In this document: in pieces, positions 11,032 to 23,519 of the stretch
Layout of the letters: each line of letters begins with the position of its first letter
Position numbering within the stretch: the first letter of the stretch is position 1
Assembly: GCA_010645155.1 (NCBI GenBank)
Contig: CM021320.1
Coordinates: 4,073,701-4,137,700, forward strand
Direction of reading: 5' to 3'
DNA length: 64,000 bases
From: Tigriopus japonicus
Taxonomy: Eukaryota > Arthropoda > Copepoda > Harpacticoida > Harpacticidae
Position numbers and translations under genes: made by a program
Notes under the pieces: generated by a model
The model's input: only the letters and a program-made list of their open reading frames with translations
The model's database searches: none
What the model was told of the DNA's origin: nothing

Positions 11032-14000
11032 CGTAGTTGTGCTACCGTGCCTCTTTCCTAGTTCCTCAGCACTTCCACTGCATTAGCCAGACTTTTCTAT
11101 AAACAATGTTTGTGAAAGAGGAGTCGTGCACGAAGAGCAAGGCATAACAAGTAAAAGACGTTCACGTCCAGATTGAAGTGTTCGAACAAATGGGAAGTGG
11201 ACCCATTTTGGCCCCGCTGTTGCCAAAATCTTGGAGTTAATGCACAAATTATGCCGTTAAACACATCCAATGGAATATCTGCCCAAGCCATAGTGTAACA
11301 AGTGAATCTCAAATTCAAGTCAAAAACTTACCCAAAGTCAGAATATTCGTCACACCGATTCTGGAACTCAAATTGTCGAAGCTATTATTTACAATTTAAT
11401 GCTCACCAATCGTGCAAAATCTGGTAATCTCATCTTTTAACAAACGGAAACTCTGGATCAGCTCAACCCGTTCATCACTCAAAACAAATCTAGTCAGATC
11501 GACCAATACGCCCAAATCATAGTGAAGCACTTTTTTTACAAAAACGGAATTTGCCATTTGGAAACCTTGTCTTTGACTAGTTAAATCAGAAAATCGTCTC
11601 AGGTGCTTCAAAACTGTCCTCAATCCTTGCGAAGTTTGAAAACGGTTGTTTTTTTCCAAAAAGAGGTAAGAAAGTTTTAGATTAATAATATCATGTTTCT
11701 CAACACTGAGGTCAAAAAGTCTTCTTGTTTGCTAAAGATTGCGATCTAAACCTCTGATATTTCCGAACACAAATGCTTCGAACGAGATGCAATATTTCAC
11801 AACTGTTTCATGGCTATTCTGAACCAATTTCTTAAATACCCTTCCTAATGTTGGTGGACTTATGAGTTTTTAATGAGCTAATAATCGACTTCAATTCGAA
11901 CCGGGTTGACGTTAAATTGAGAATACCTTGTACTTCAAGAGTATTCTCAAATGTTTTAGTCGTTGCTTTTGTCCCCGTTGTCCGTCACTACGCCTTTCAA
12001 TCAATTGTTTTCTCTAGTGCTGGCTCAGATTTGGTGCAGTCTTCTTCATTTAGTTGAGAAGTAAATGCTTTATCTCAAAAACAAAAGACGTTTGACTCCA
12101 TGCTGATGGACGCAATATGGGCACCAGGGGTAGAAAGCCAATGTACTTTCACTCCTTGTCTATTATCCTCAGTTTTCATTTTTTACAAAGTACGATTTTC
12201 AACGAAGAAGGCGTGGTCTGATGATGTCAGCCTTATTCCACGCATGAGATCGTTTATGTCCACTAGGTGCATCAAATATCGAGTGAGGAGACTTTTGTGC
12301 TCAATTTCAGGAGTCTTTCCAAATCAAATCTTATTACGTACCTTGGGTTGATTTTCTTCTAGTCAAATTCATTCTGAAATTGATCCACATGCACGTCTTT
12401 TTTTGAATCGTACGTCATTTTCAGTTGAAAGATAAACGACTTCTCGGGCAATAGAAGTAGTCCGATTTGTTAAGCGCCAATTAAAATTGTTGGCAAATTT
12501 TGGCGCAATTTTCGCATCAAGTCACTTGAGCTCAATCACCTGCATAACAAGGAGCGCATTCAAGCAAAAATACCTCGCGAATGAACGAGCGAAAGGCAAA
12601 ACAGCAATTGCTTTTCTGATGTCTCGTGAGGTACGTGCCCCGGGTAAAGATTTTTTCCCCTCGAATTCTTCTCGTTTTTACGTTTTTTAATGCAGTGGAA
12701 ATATGCAGTAGAGATCTAATCGTTGTCATTATTTGAACACTCGCCCCCGTTGACCCGTTGAAGATAGTAGCTTCTACGGCCTATTGCATATTTGGTGGTT
12801 CGCTTTTTCTTGAGGCACTTTTTCAAGCTCAAGAAAAAATACGGCTCGGTTCTGAGTAAAAGCTCGAAATAGTGTGAAGAAAAATATTTGCCCAAGCAAT
12901 AGTTTTTCTACCTCCTTTGTTGAGGTTGTCAGTTCTGTGTTGAACTTAATCGACCGTCCCACTGCATTTTCATAGGAGACTAAAAGCAATCAAAAGGGGT
13001 GCTTTTCAAATGAACGAGCTCATTGTTGCTTGAAACCAAATAACATCTGGTAATGAGTTTTTTGTGGATTACTTATTCTTAAATAAAGCAATTACAGAGA
13101 TGTTAGGTACGTTTGTGTCAAGAATAAATTTGACGAGACCCAATAATTGTCTTCCCACTAACCCTGTCGCTTTTGACTCGTCCAACAACTTGTAACAACA
13201 TCCAATGCTTGCTTCTCACTATATTTCCACTTAACTGTTGTCTTGCATGTCAAAAAGCAGTCAATGTTGTGTCGGCTCTGCGTTACGATATTCTTGAGCT
13301 AGGATTACCTTAAGAAACAGGAGGTCGTCCCATTCGTTCCCCTTGCTCCAATGGGTGGCTTCTGCTAGCTTGCACCTTCTTTCTTGTGGTGTTGGTGGAA
13401 CAGTAGAAGGACTTGAAGGAAAGACCAGACCACGAGCCTTGAAAGCCAACAGCATTGACGAAGTACTGTTTGCTTTATACAAGAGAAAAAAAGCTTCCCA
13501 AAAATGATTAACAATCCGTAGCCTTTTGTTGACTTGGTGAGGATGATTTATTTCTGGACAAATTGATCAGTCCTTTTACAAGTATTTTCTTTAATTTATG
13601 AAATTTGGTGTGGTCACACTATCATTTTAAACGTGTTTACCGTTTATAACACTTGCACGTAAATTCAGCTGTGTGTCATATCTCCGTTTTGAGAGGGTCT
13701 TTCCGCAATGAAAAGAGACGAGTTTCGTCGAAACTCTGCATATGCCTTCTCCGAAGTTTAACCCTTTTAAAAAGTTTTCATTCTTTCCGAAACAGGAACA
13801 CCGCCACCATTGGCTCGCTCTCTCTGGAGCTCGCTTGTTCCCCTTTTCACAGGGGCTGTTCCGCATTCGACCCAAAGCCAGCTGTTGATGGCGAGCCAAC
13901 ATTGTTGCAAGCTCAAAGTGGTTAGTTCAGGTAGAGGAAGAGAATCTCCTTGAAGTTGGTTACCACCTTCCCTCTTTGTAAAGGTTTGACAAGCATGCAA

Positions 14001-15052
14001 CAGGAGGCTAGAAACTCTTTGAAAATGTAACCTTGAGTGAGTTTCAAACATTCCAAATAGTTGAGGGATTTTCCACACGTTGGCACATTTCTTGTAATGA
14101 TACCATTTGGTAAAATTCAACTTTGATGTTTGTTTTAGACGTGTTGTTTTTATATCCAAAAGTAATTATGTAGAAAATACTTTATCTTCAATTACATTAG
14201 GATTTCGTGGTAACCTTCTAAAAGAAAAGAGCGAGCACATCCTGATATGTGCTCAATGTTACTTACTTCAGTCGCTTTTTTGTGAAACCGAGTGGGAATT
14301 GAGCAAAAAGTAAAAACTTTCTGGAATGGATTCAGCTCGTTCCTCTTGAAAGAATAAGGTTAACAAGGAAACGCCATTTCAAAGATTTCTTGTCCGAACT
14401 AGATAGTTAATGCGAATATTGAACACGTTATATACATTGAAATAGTAACAAGCCAAGTTAAATTCATGTCGTGTTTTCTGAAGAAAAAACAATCGAGAGC
14501 AATTTGCCTTAGCAAGGAATTGAAGTATCCCTTATTACAATCAATCATTTGATTTTTGAAAGTTGTTTCATTCAATTATTTATAATTATATGAACCAACG
14601 AAATGAACAACTTCGTACCAAAATCTGAAGTCCTGGTTTTAAAGCAAGAGATCAGTATTTATTGCTGCAGATTTTTCCTATTAAAAGCACTTTTAACGAT
14701 TGTCGTATAAATCTGCCCTTACCGAAAAGGGGTAAGCGATCCAAGTGTTAGCTGTTTTTACATGTAATGTTCCAAACCAATTGCTGGTTTTGTGCCCGTC
14801 GAGTCTGCAATTTGTGGTCAGCAAAGTTTTTTTTGTGTCGTAAAAAGTAAAATGCTCAGTGAATTGAAGAAATGTTTTAGTGACAAACACACAGTACTCT
14901 GACCAAATGTTTTTGTCAAGTACGAGGATGCATTATCATTTTGTAGTCAATTGACCCTTGAAACTTTAAAGAAAGTTTTTTTTTGCAAGTAAGCAAAGGG
15001 GAACGACCTTGCTTAATGTGTAGTTGGGAAAGACTGTCGTTCATTTACTTTT

Positions 15053-15081
15053 TTGCTCCACCTTGCTCCATCTTGCTCCAC
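15053..15081 (+). repeat. Short tandem repeat (ttgctccacc-like, 3 copies)
   Basis: Three adjacent copies of a roughly 10-nt unit (ttgctccacc / ttgctccatc / ttgctccacc). A minor intronic tandem repeat with no evident function. Confidence 0.6.
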
Positions 15082-18000
15082 CAATTTGGCTTAAATGGAA
15101 TTAGGGGAAAATTGAAGAATCCTGTGACGCCCGTCTATTGCCTTACTCCAATAAGCTCAAAGGGACCTCCCCAAATCCAAGTATGAAGAAGAAGAATGTC
15201 GTTACATTCCTAGCATCTTGCGCATAAAGTTTGATTATATGATTAACCTCGCCCCTCTTGTCATTTCAATAACTACCAAGAAAGGGCCCTGTGAAAACTT
15301 GTTGGTTTCTATCTCGATAATTTCGTTGCAGCTTCAAGTCCAGAAACAGAGAAGTCTGTTAGTCTTGCCCATTTCTCAGTTTCATTCGACAAGACTAAAC
15401 GAACGAGGAAGAAGGGAACACTCTGAAATTACTTTTCTCCTTGATTGCACTTTAATGACAGAAATGGCGTCTCGTTCATGTTGAAAAGGGCTTTGCGATT
15501 TCAAGTGCACCACAGTTACATGGAACTCGTTTTCGTTTTTCTCTTCTTGATTAGGTTCAATGGTCCTCACTTAGTACCCAGAGGTTCCAATGGCATGAAA
15601 AAGGATTGCCTGACGATTACCGGTATCTAACTTATGACTAGCTCCTTCAGCCGTTAAGGAGTTCTCTAGAAGCTTACAACCTTTTCACACCATTGGTATT
15701 TATCGGGCCACTTACATTACTTCTCCGTCCCTCATTATTGGATGAACATCTCATGTAAAATGTTGTGACTGGACTGTGAGAGAAAGCCGTTTAGGGTTTA
15801 AATGAAAATGAAAGGCTCCCATAATCCTGCTATAAAAAGTGATGAGTGAGTGAAAATGGTTGGCGTTCTAAATTGGATCTAAATCTAAAGTGGTCTCTCA
15901 AATGACACGGAAGTAACTACTAGAGAAAATAGTTTTTCATGTTAATTATGAAAACTAAAATTCACTCTAAACTGTTTGTGGGACTGTATGAGCTTATTTT
16001 ATTCGATTCAGAGTTATTTTATGTAAACCTGCACGATCGAAAGTAGCCAAGTTGTTCATGCCTTGTTTTGGGTTTGAGCATTTTCGAATGATATAAGGAA
16101 ACAAACTTGAGGTCCAAAATCGACAAGCTCTTATTTATCACTGTGTTTGGAAGACTTGATTTGATGAGTTTGACTTGCCTTAAATAAGTAGTTGACTAAA
16201 AGCAAACACGGTGGAAATAGTAACACATGTTTTATGCCCCAAAAGCTTTTGTATTCCAACGACATATTTCGTATTTTTGGTGAAAGTTCAATTTGAACTC
16301 CTCAAAAAGTGAGTCAGAAAGCCCAAAACAGACTCAGATACTGGCACTCGTCCTCAGAGAAGGACACGAACATGAAGGAAGGCCCAGCAACTTCGAATAA
16401 TAAGATCTCTTTTTGTCCTGTCAGAAGCACGCTGCAGGCAAGCTCTAGAAATGCATCGAAACTTTTTCCAAAAGAAGTTAAGGGTAGTTTGATGTTGGTA
16501 AAGGTGGAAATACTCCTCTTGATAGGATCTCACCCCGTCATCTTTTTCTCTGCATTGCAAGTGACACCTTGTGTGCCCACGGAAGTATAGTTTTTGTTGC
16601 TTGTATTTGCTTCAGGAACAACATAGCCTTAGAGGTCCATTGAGCAATGTTTTGACATTTTAACTTTCTGAAAAAGATAATAGGGAGCTCAAAAACTCGC
16701 ACCTAAACGTTAAACTCCAGGGGTAACAAAAGACTAGTCTGATTTTGAAATATTAAAGTGATTTCAACCCTCAAATTTGGGCTTCCTTTGAGCACCAACA
16801 TTATTGATTGAGTTTGAATGTTGGGTTTTGTCTTTTTTTGTCGAAAAAAAGGGAACAAGTAAGTAAGCACGTAAGTCATGTGGAAGGATCTAAGTTTGCT
16901 CTCGTTTTCCAAACCCACTTCAAATGTCACTCCCAAGTTGCACATCGCCGTCCCGGGTGCAAAATGCATCAATCTCCACCATGTAAGTGAGGAGTCCAAA
17001 CTGACTGGGACATGTCTGCTTTTGCAAGAATGGGCCCAACGAGGCCTGATAACAAAACTGCGATGGAAAGAAATGCAATTCTATCCTTCCGTTATTAGTT
17101 CTCAAACAGGGATGACTTATTTTTTACATTAAGCGGTATGACGACCCAAACTGCCATTACTTCGTTTGCTTTGCAAAAAAGCATGTTTTTGTCTTAAGGC
17201 CAAGCTCAGTCGGTTGGTTTGTAGAGTAAACCTCCGAGGACAGAACTGACGCCCCTAAAAGACCCTTTCTAGAGGGAGCGCTGACTGAATGTTAAGGCTT
17301 TTGGGTGTTTTAGAGGACACGGTTCTCTTTAGGGCAGAGGAGAAATGGGTTAAGAAAGTGGTGTACAGGGTTCCTTTTCTAAATTGAACGGACTGTAATT
17401 TGCTTTCATCTTTTATGCATGAATCTAAAACACATTTGGCATGTAATCTGAATGCGTCCATAAAGTTTTTTTCGACTTTTTAACGAAGAGTTTAAAAAAC
17501 TAGATAAAGCACCAATGAACAATTTATTTTCCGACGTTTTTAGGTTTTCAAGTTGTTTCGGAACGTCGGATGCCAAAAGTGGGTTCCCTGACTTTGAGCA
17601 AGCTCTCCAAAAAGAAGAGAGGAAGAAAGGCTCCTTCTTCACTTCCTCTGTTCCTCTTTGTAACTTTCCTTTCGCCACTAGGTGTCACTGCAAATACGCA
17701 AGTTTGGGAATATCTTTCGATAGCCGGCATTCTGCTCTCCGTTTTTAGTTGAGCAGCAACCTCCAAACGAGGCAGAGTGTCCCGGAAAGCCCAAACACGA
17801 CATCAGAGTGAGGAATCAAACATGGTGTTGAGTTCTTTTTGAGGGCATTGAAAACTCTGAATTCCAAGCGATTTCTGTGATCAATTGAGTGAGACATTGT
17901 CAAAAATAACCTCCAACCGCTCATTTCCTGTTACTAGCCTTGAGTTGCTCAAAATTGTTTCTTCATCTTTCTGTTCGGAGTACTTTGGACTGTGGCACAA

Positions 18001-18298
18001 GGCTGGGACGTCCTATTCCATATTCACGCTCCCACATGCAGGCGAGGAGGATACTGTCAATTAACTGAACCGGTTTGAGTGAAAAATCTCATCTCCTACT
18101 GTGTTATTGTTATTCTCGGGCATTTTTGGGTGAGGTGTTAAGCGAACGACCGACCGGCAGACGACAGAAGGGTTAATGCTTTAAAAAAAATCTGTGAGGG
18201 AAAAATTAACCCAGTTACTCAAACGTGGACTTGATAACTTGGGTGTCCTTTGTCAAAAGTGCACTTGTTCTTGCCCCTGCTCCAAACCTTCTTTCAAG

Positions 18299-18487
18299 GT
18301 GCTTTTGTCAGAACCAACTACCGTCAAGCTGTGGGGCCCAGCAAACACGACGTTTTACATGCCTCCTCAACAGGCAGGTGGTGGGCTGACTACAATGCCG
18401 CCACATCATGGGCCCACGCCCCCAGGTCCTGGAGGGCCTCATGTGGCGGGAATAGCCCAAAATGGTACAGTTTACTACCACCCACCG
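18299..18487 (+). CDS. Rbfox1: Rbfox N-terminal exon (Pro/Gly-rich)
   Basis: This exon encodes an N-terminal low-complexity part of the Rbfox splicing regulator. Visible features are VKLWGPANTTFYMPPQQAG, a Pro/Gly/His-rich middle, and TVYYHPP at the end. The donor CCG|GTAAGG at 18488 leaves phase 0, matching the exon at 48,583. The acceptor is ambiguous. CTTTCAAG|GTG at 18299 is phase 0 and compatible with the 3,179 exon; TTTTGTCAG|AAC at 18312 would need a phase-1 partner. If this were the first coding exon, the first in-frame ATG is at 18359. Assignment to Rbfox rests on phase, strand and the typical Pro/Tyr-rich style of Rbfox N-termini, not on a conserved motif. RNA evidence is needed for the left border. 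Confidence 0.7.
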
Positions 18488-21400
18488 GTAAGGCTACGAT
18501 TTTTCCTCCTTTTCTCTCACCTCCCCTTTTCTCAGGGGACACTGGAATTTTCACTGTTCTGAAATGGCAATTTTTCATGTTTTCTGCGATGCTGTTGAAA
18601 AGAATTGGCCGCTAAAAAGGTCAGGGATTTTCCCTTATGCTGTTTTTCGGGCATGCCTAATTATCATTAGTCCGTGACAAACAATCTGAATAGAGCTTGT
18701 GGTCGAGAAGTAGATCATGAACAAAATCATTGTTCTCGTCATGTAAAAATAGGCATCCACCCGTCACAACGTCTCATCGTATTTTTTCCCCATCTGTCGC
18801 TGTGTTGTACTTTCTCCAGCTTTCGTTCGATAGCTCTTGACTTCAATGGATGAACATTCGATTATGCATTAAAACTGGCGGGCGTAGCAAGTAACCGAAA
18901 GTTTCTTGTCCTCGTCCACCTCGGATACGCCCCCACTCTACTTGACTTACAATCACCTGAAGTAGGAGAGGCTTTGTAGACCCGAGTCTGACAGCTACAA
19001 TCTATCTACAACGTAGGCATTTGTTAAATTGAAAATATGCCAATTCTCTGCACGGGAACTATTTTGACTCCCTCGGTTGTTACACCTCTCGCTCCGTTCT
19101 AGCACTTTCCCCTTACCTTGCTGTGCTTGCCCGAATAATGAATTCTATTGAATTTGAACTTCGAGCAGTCCCATGGAAAAGGCCCAACCAGAACATTGTG
19201 GAGTTCGTGGAGTTCTAGGTTCCTAATAGCATAGCGTTCCCATATGTCGAAAAGATTAGACTCTATAAATTTGGCTCCAAGTGTCAGGTTCAATAAATCT
19301 TCAATTCAAACCGGCGAAGTACCCTTTCATTCAAGTTTTAAGGTTGTCTTTCAAACATTCTGCCACTAAAACTTACAAAATGTGAAGGGCCTTTTTGCCG
19401 GCCCTTAGGTTTTTGAAACGGCCCTAAACATGTACATACAATGAGTAATTTTGAAGCCGAAGCCGTTGTTGAATGTAATTTGCAAATTAGTGAAGCCTCT
19501 AAGGTATTCTCAGCTCTCTTAAATTACCAACGGACGGTTTTGCCTAGAGATTGAAAATATGTCCTTTTTTAAGTTTAAGGAGATATTCATATAGATGAAA
19601 GTCAAAAAAAGTTGTTCAATTCCAATATTCAGCCGGAATTTGACAAGTTTCTATCGTTTTTAGTGAATGACATCACCTCAAGGATCTTGCAATCAACTGG
19701 TTCCCCTTTCCCGTTGGGGGTGGCTGCCTGCTGTGTGAAAGAGTTTTGTTATCTCTATTCTACCCTTTCAGTGCTCTCTTTCACATTCACCAGATAACCA
19801 ACGGAGTACAAGGCAATTTGACGAGAAGTGGGCAAGACTGTCTATTCTGCCCAAAAGTTAAAAGTAATTTATTTCTTATCGCCTTTAACAAAAGCAACTT
19901 TTTTCCCTCGCGAAGAAGCTAGAATCTCGCAATAGAGACCCAATGATGTCAAAAAAGGAAGAAAAAAAAATCTCGCTAAGCAGAGACTGAACTTTTCGGT
20001 TCGTTCGTTCTCATTGGTCTATCATCCATGGTTTGATGTTGTTAAGCTCTGACGAGGGCAAACTTATTTCTTCTGCTGTAATTTCTGTGCTTGTTCAACA
20101 GACGACTAGCGGAAATTATATGTCATCTAACATCTGATAGCAAGTTGGTGGTGGGGATTGACTGTATAGGATCTCTTTCTCCCTCTGTCAAACCTTAGGC
20201 GCAAAGTTGTCTTTGCCTTTTCTCGATTTCGTACAAGGAGAAAAGAAGGCTCAAGCCGTGATGACTGATCAAACGGCTGGGCCTTGCCAAGAGGAACACT
20301 TTTTCGGGGGAAAATGTTCTCGACAAATTTTCGTCGTTCCCAGAATTTGTTTTTGAAACCCTTTGGATTCTTTTTGCTCGGGTTGACAGTCGCGGCTGGC
20401 AAAAAGTTTTACTTTTGGTTTTAAAAATCGTTCATAACCACGTTAAGTCTTGTATGTTGTAAAACATTACTGAAACGTTTTTCAACTTTAGATAATCAAG
20501 ATTGGGTCACGATAAATACGAACCGTTTGCCAGGAGTAACCTTGACCAAGAGCTTTGGAATAAACTTACCGAGGTTGTGTCACTGTAATAAAAACCTGCC
20601 CTCCTCAAAAATGAGGTTTTAGATCCACAACTTGTTTATTTGTGACTTAAAACTGTAGTTGGGCACTCTTTGGTCAACTGTGACAGATGCAAGAAGTTAT
20701 AAGAACGTGTGCCTTGTTAATGAGAAACTGTGCTTTTTACCATTAAGAAAGAAATACTCTTAAAGGGATACTCGCTCATCCCCATGCCCCTGCAAATTGT
20801 GTAGATGTCCGAGATTTTTTTTCCCTTTGAAAGTCTTTTGCCACGTTTGGTGTTAGAAATGGGAGATATTTTAGTGACATCCTATGTCGCCACGTACTAT
20901 ATCATTTTCTATTCTCCCTTCGTATATCTTGGCCTTCTAACAGTCGTCATGTTATCTCAAATGGTTGTGTCAACTTCTCCATTGCATGTCTTCGAATAAA
21001 GCGACCATTTCTCGGATTGTGACCACAAGATTTTTACGGATTTCCGCTTTTTCCTTTAGTCCGTTGAGAACCACGGTTTTGCGGACGGTATCAGGGATTT
21101 CTTCCTTCCCACAGTTTGTAATAAGAGCAACACGGTGGCATTCCATCATTCACATCTAGGCCTAGTCGCATGGCGTGCTTTGTGCAAAAAACTGTCTGAA
21201 ATTTGTTTGAGCATGCAACCTCCAAGGTTCCCAATATCCCTGAACGGCTTCCAAGTTCTTGAGCTAAACAATTTGAAGTAATTGCTTAATCTGGGACTTC
21301 TTTCTACCACGTTGAGTTTGATTTCTCCTTGAACATGCATTAATTGTAGGTTCCAAATGATCGTCCAATAATGAGAAGCACTTTGGTCTTTGCTAAGTTT

Positions 21401-21829
21401 GAAGGCTCAGACTACCAAAATGGTCGGTAGAGAGAAAGGGATGCATTTATGGGGTGCAAGATGATGATGCACTTCCCAATCTCTTTGGATCAAAAAGCAA
21501 GAGAAGAGAGGAAACTACTTCACTTCTGCTTTTAAGAGCTTTTATGATATTAGGGCATGAATTTTGAGTGAACGTAAAATCATCTAGGAGATCCTTGCCC
21601 CCTCCCCGTGTCACTTTCCTATCTCGGCTTACTTAAGGTAGTCCACAGTTTCAGCCCAATGTTGGTGATTATCGCTCCTATTGAGCGTGGTGGTAAAGTC
21701 CCATGGGATAGCTATGGTAGAGAGGTTTGACAGTAGTTCATGCCATCAGTGACACTTTCCAATATGCGTTCCCCTCCACTCATGTGATTATCTCGATCAT
21801 ATGAAGCCCCGGCTACAGTATTTTACAAA

Positions 21830-21852
21830 GATGTTTCTTATTTCAGGTAAGA
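21830..21852 (+). promoter_or_regulatory. Recursive splice site (ratchet point) 2
   Basis: gtttcttaTTTCAG|GTAAGA at 21846|21847: a pyrimidine-rich 3' splice site fused directly to a consensus 5' splice site. It lies 3.4 kb into the 30-kb intron and has the same 11-base core as the other two sites. Confidence 0.6.
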
Positions 21853-22016
21853 TATTGTCGCTATTCAATGGCGGGTTACACCAATTATTGAAATGCCAGT
21901 GTGCAACTGTCATTGGTAAAACTTATATTTTGGATCTCGGCATTGGTTCAAGATTCTGCGAAATGGAATGTAACAAACCTCGGTTTCCTGTTCCGTGGTC
22001 TTGGACGAGCCTTGGC

Positions 22017-22289
22017 TCATAGTTGCAGCTGTTTCCAGAAGGACTGTAGCTGTCCTGGCGAGATATAGAGTACGTCGTCTGAACCTACAAGTAGGAGGGA
22101 TGAAAAATCCGGTTTTCCATTTCTGTCATAAATCTCCCACAACTTTCTTCGCCCCGAATCCGAATGATAAACGATCGGCACCAAAGCAACTGCATTGCCC
22201 TCTATGAGGCTGTTGGGGGCGTCGTCCAGAGTTAGATACCCTTTAATACCTCTCAACCTCTTGCTATCTCCCGTGCCTCCACTGGGCAT
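22017..22289 (-). CDS. Possible nested antisense small gene or exon, unknown
   Basis: An ATG-started 90-codon frame with balanced, globular-looking composition: it starts MPSGGTGDSKRLRG and contains LTLDDAPNSLIEGNAVALVP and KLWEIYDRNGKPDFSS. It lies antisense inside the 30-kb intron. The + strand is also partly open across the same region (21,995-22,207), which weakens the case. I do not recognise a family and see no polyadenylation signal close by. It may be an exon of a nested gene, a transposon scrap, or chance. Confidence 0.2.
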   Translation of the reverse strand: MPSGGTGDSKRLRGIKGYLTLDDAPNSLIEGNAVALVPIVYHSDSGRRKLWEIYDRNGKPDFSSLLLVGSDDVLYISPGQLQSFWKQLQL

Positions 22290-22477
22290 CTAGCTATTGC
22301 AAATTTTGAAATTGTCGGATCTAAATATTAAGAGGATGACGCAATACTTTTTTCTAGTCTAACACCTCTCAACGAGCCCGTAATCCAAATTTTGACCTGA
22401 GGGAAGTTGGGCGTTGCGAATTTCTTAACTTAAAATGTGATTAAAGGGCAGAAAATATAATTTTCATGGAATGCAGA

Positions 22478-22758
22478 AAAATGAAAAAGACCGACTTATT
22501 TAGTTCTTATGCCTTGTTGATATCATTGTGATTTAGAGACAATACTTTCGAAATATTCGGAGTTACTACGTAAGGTTGGATGAATCACGTTCCATGAGGC
22601 AAGCTGTCTCAAAATCATGTTAATCTCGGGATTTGGAATCCACTGTCCCTTTATGTGAATTTGCTTAAAAACCAGTTTTGAATGAAATTGAAATATTCAT
22701 ATTAAGTCAGTTGCCACCTTTGAAAGGACAAGAACTTTAACAAAAAGTTGATGATTGA
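22478..22758 (+). repeat. Left copy of a 281-bp direct duplicate beside the gap
   Basis: The 281 bases ending at the N run are repeated at 23240-23519 in the same orientation with roughly 97% identity, including a few substitutions and a 1-base length difference. Because the two copies abut both sides of a gap, an unmerged allelic or overlap duplication in the assembly is the simplest explanation. A true tandem duplication is the alternative. Confidence 0.9.
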
Positions 22759-23239
22759 NNNNNNNNNNNNNNNNNNNNNNNNNNNNNNNNNNNNNNNNNN
22801 NNNNNNNNNNNNNNNNNNNNNNNNNNNNNNNNNNNNNNNNNNNNNNNNNNNNNNNNNNNNNNNNNNNNNNNNNNNNNNNNNNNNNNNNNNNNNNNNNNNN
22901 NNNNNNNNNNNNNNNNNNNNNNNNNNNNNNNNNNNNNNNNNNNNNNNNNNNNNNNNNNNNNNNNNNNNNNNNNNNNNNNNNNNNNNNNNNNNNNNNNNNN
23001 NNNNNNNNNNNNNNNNNNNNNNNNNNNNNNNNNNNNNNNNNNNNNNNNNNNNNNNNNNNNNNNNNNNNNNNNNNNNNNNNNNNNNNNNNNNNNNNNNNNN
23101 NNNNNNNNNNNNNNNNNNNNNNNNNNNNNNNNNNNNNNNNNNNNNNNNNNNNNNNNNNNNNNNNNNNNNNNNNNNNNNNNNNNNNNNNNNNNNNNNNNNN
23201 NNNNNNNNNNNNNNNNNNNNNNNNNNNNNNNNNNNNNNN
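22759..23239. other. Assembly gap (481 N)
   Basis: A run of N with no sequence information. Open frames running through it are artefacts. Confidence 0.99.
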
Positions 23240-23519
23240 AAATGAAAAAGACCGACTTATTTAGTTCTTATGCCTTGTTGATATCATTGTGATTAAGAGA
23301 CAATACTTTCTAAATATTCGGAGTTACTACGTAAGGTTGGATGAATCACGTTCCATGAGGCAAGCTGTCTTAGAATCATGTTAATCCCAGGATTTGGAAT
23401 CCACTGTCCCTTTATGTGAATTTGCTTAAAAACCAGTTTTGAATGAAATTGAAATATTCATATTAAGTCAGTTGCCACCTTTGAAAGGACAAGAACTTAC
23501 ACAAAAAGTTGATGATTGA
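23240..23519 (+). repeat. Right copy of the gap-flanking duplicate
   Basis: Near-identical to 22478-22758. It differs by scattered substitutions, for example gatttagag versus gattaagag and aatctcggg versus aatcccagg, consistent with two haplotypes of one locus. Confidence 0.9.

Larger units (their letters stand above)
3452..18298 (+). other. Putative long first intron (14.8 kb)
   Basis: No convincing + strand exon was found inside. It contains a ratchet-type site at 4756|4757, several TGCATG sites (5716-5725, 9347-9356, 9370-9375, 10691-10696, 17416-17421), nested foldback elements at about 6.57-7.94 kb, a 22-nt direct repeat (5846-5867 and 6590-6611), and a GC-richer patch of antisense open frames at 10.3-11.03 kb. 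Everything else I inspected is AT-rich with short chance open frames. If the 3,179 exon belongs to another gene, this is partly intergenic. Confidence 0.45.

Noticed and set aside
22748..23264. Open frames through the N run
   Set aside because: Artefact of undetermined bases.
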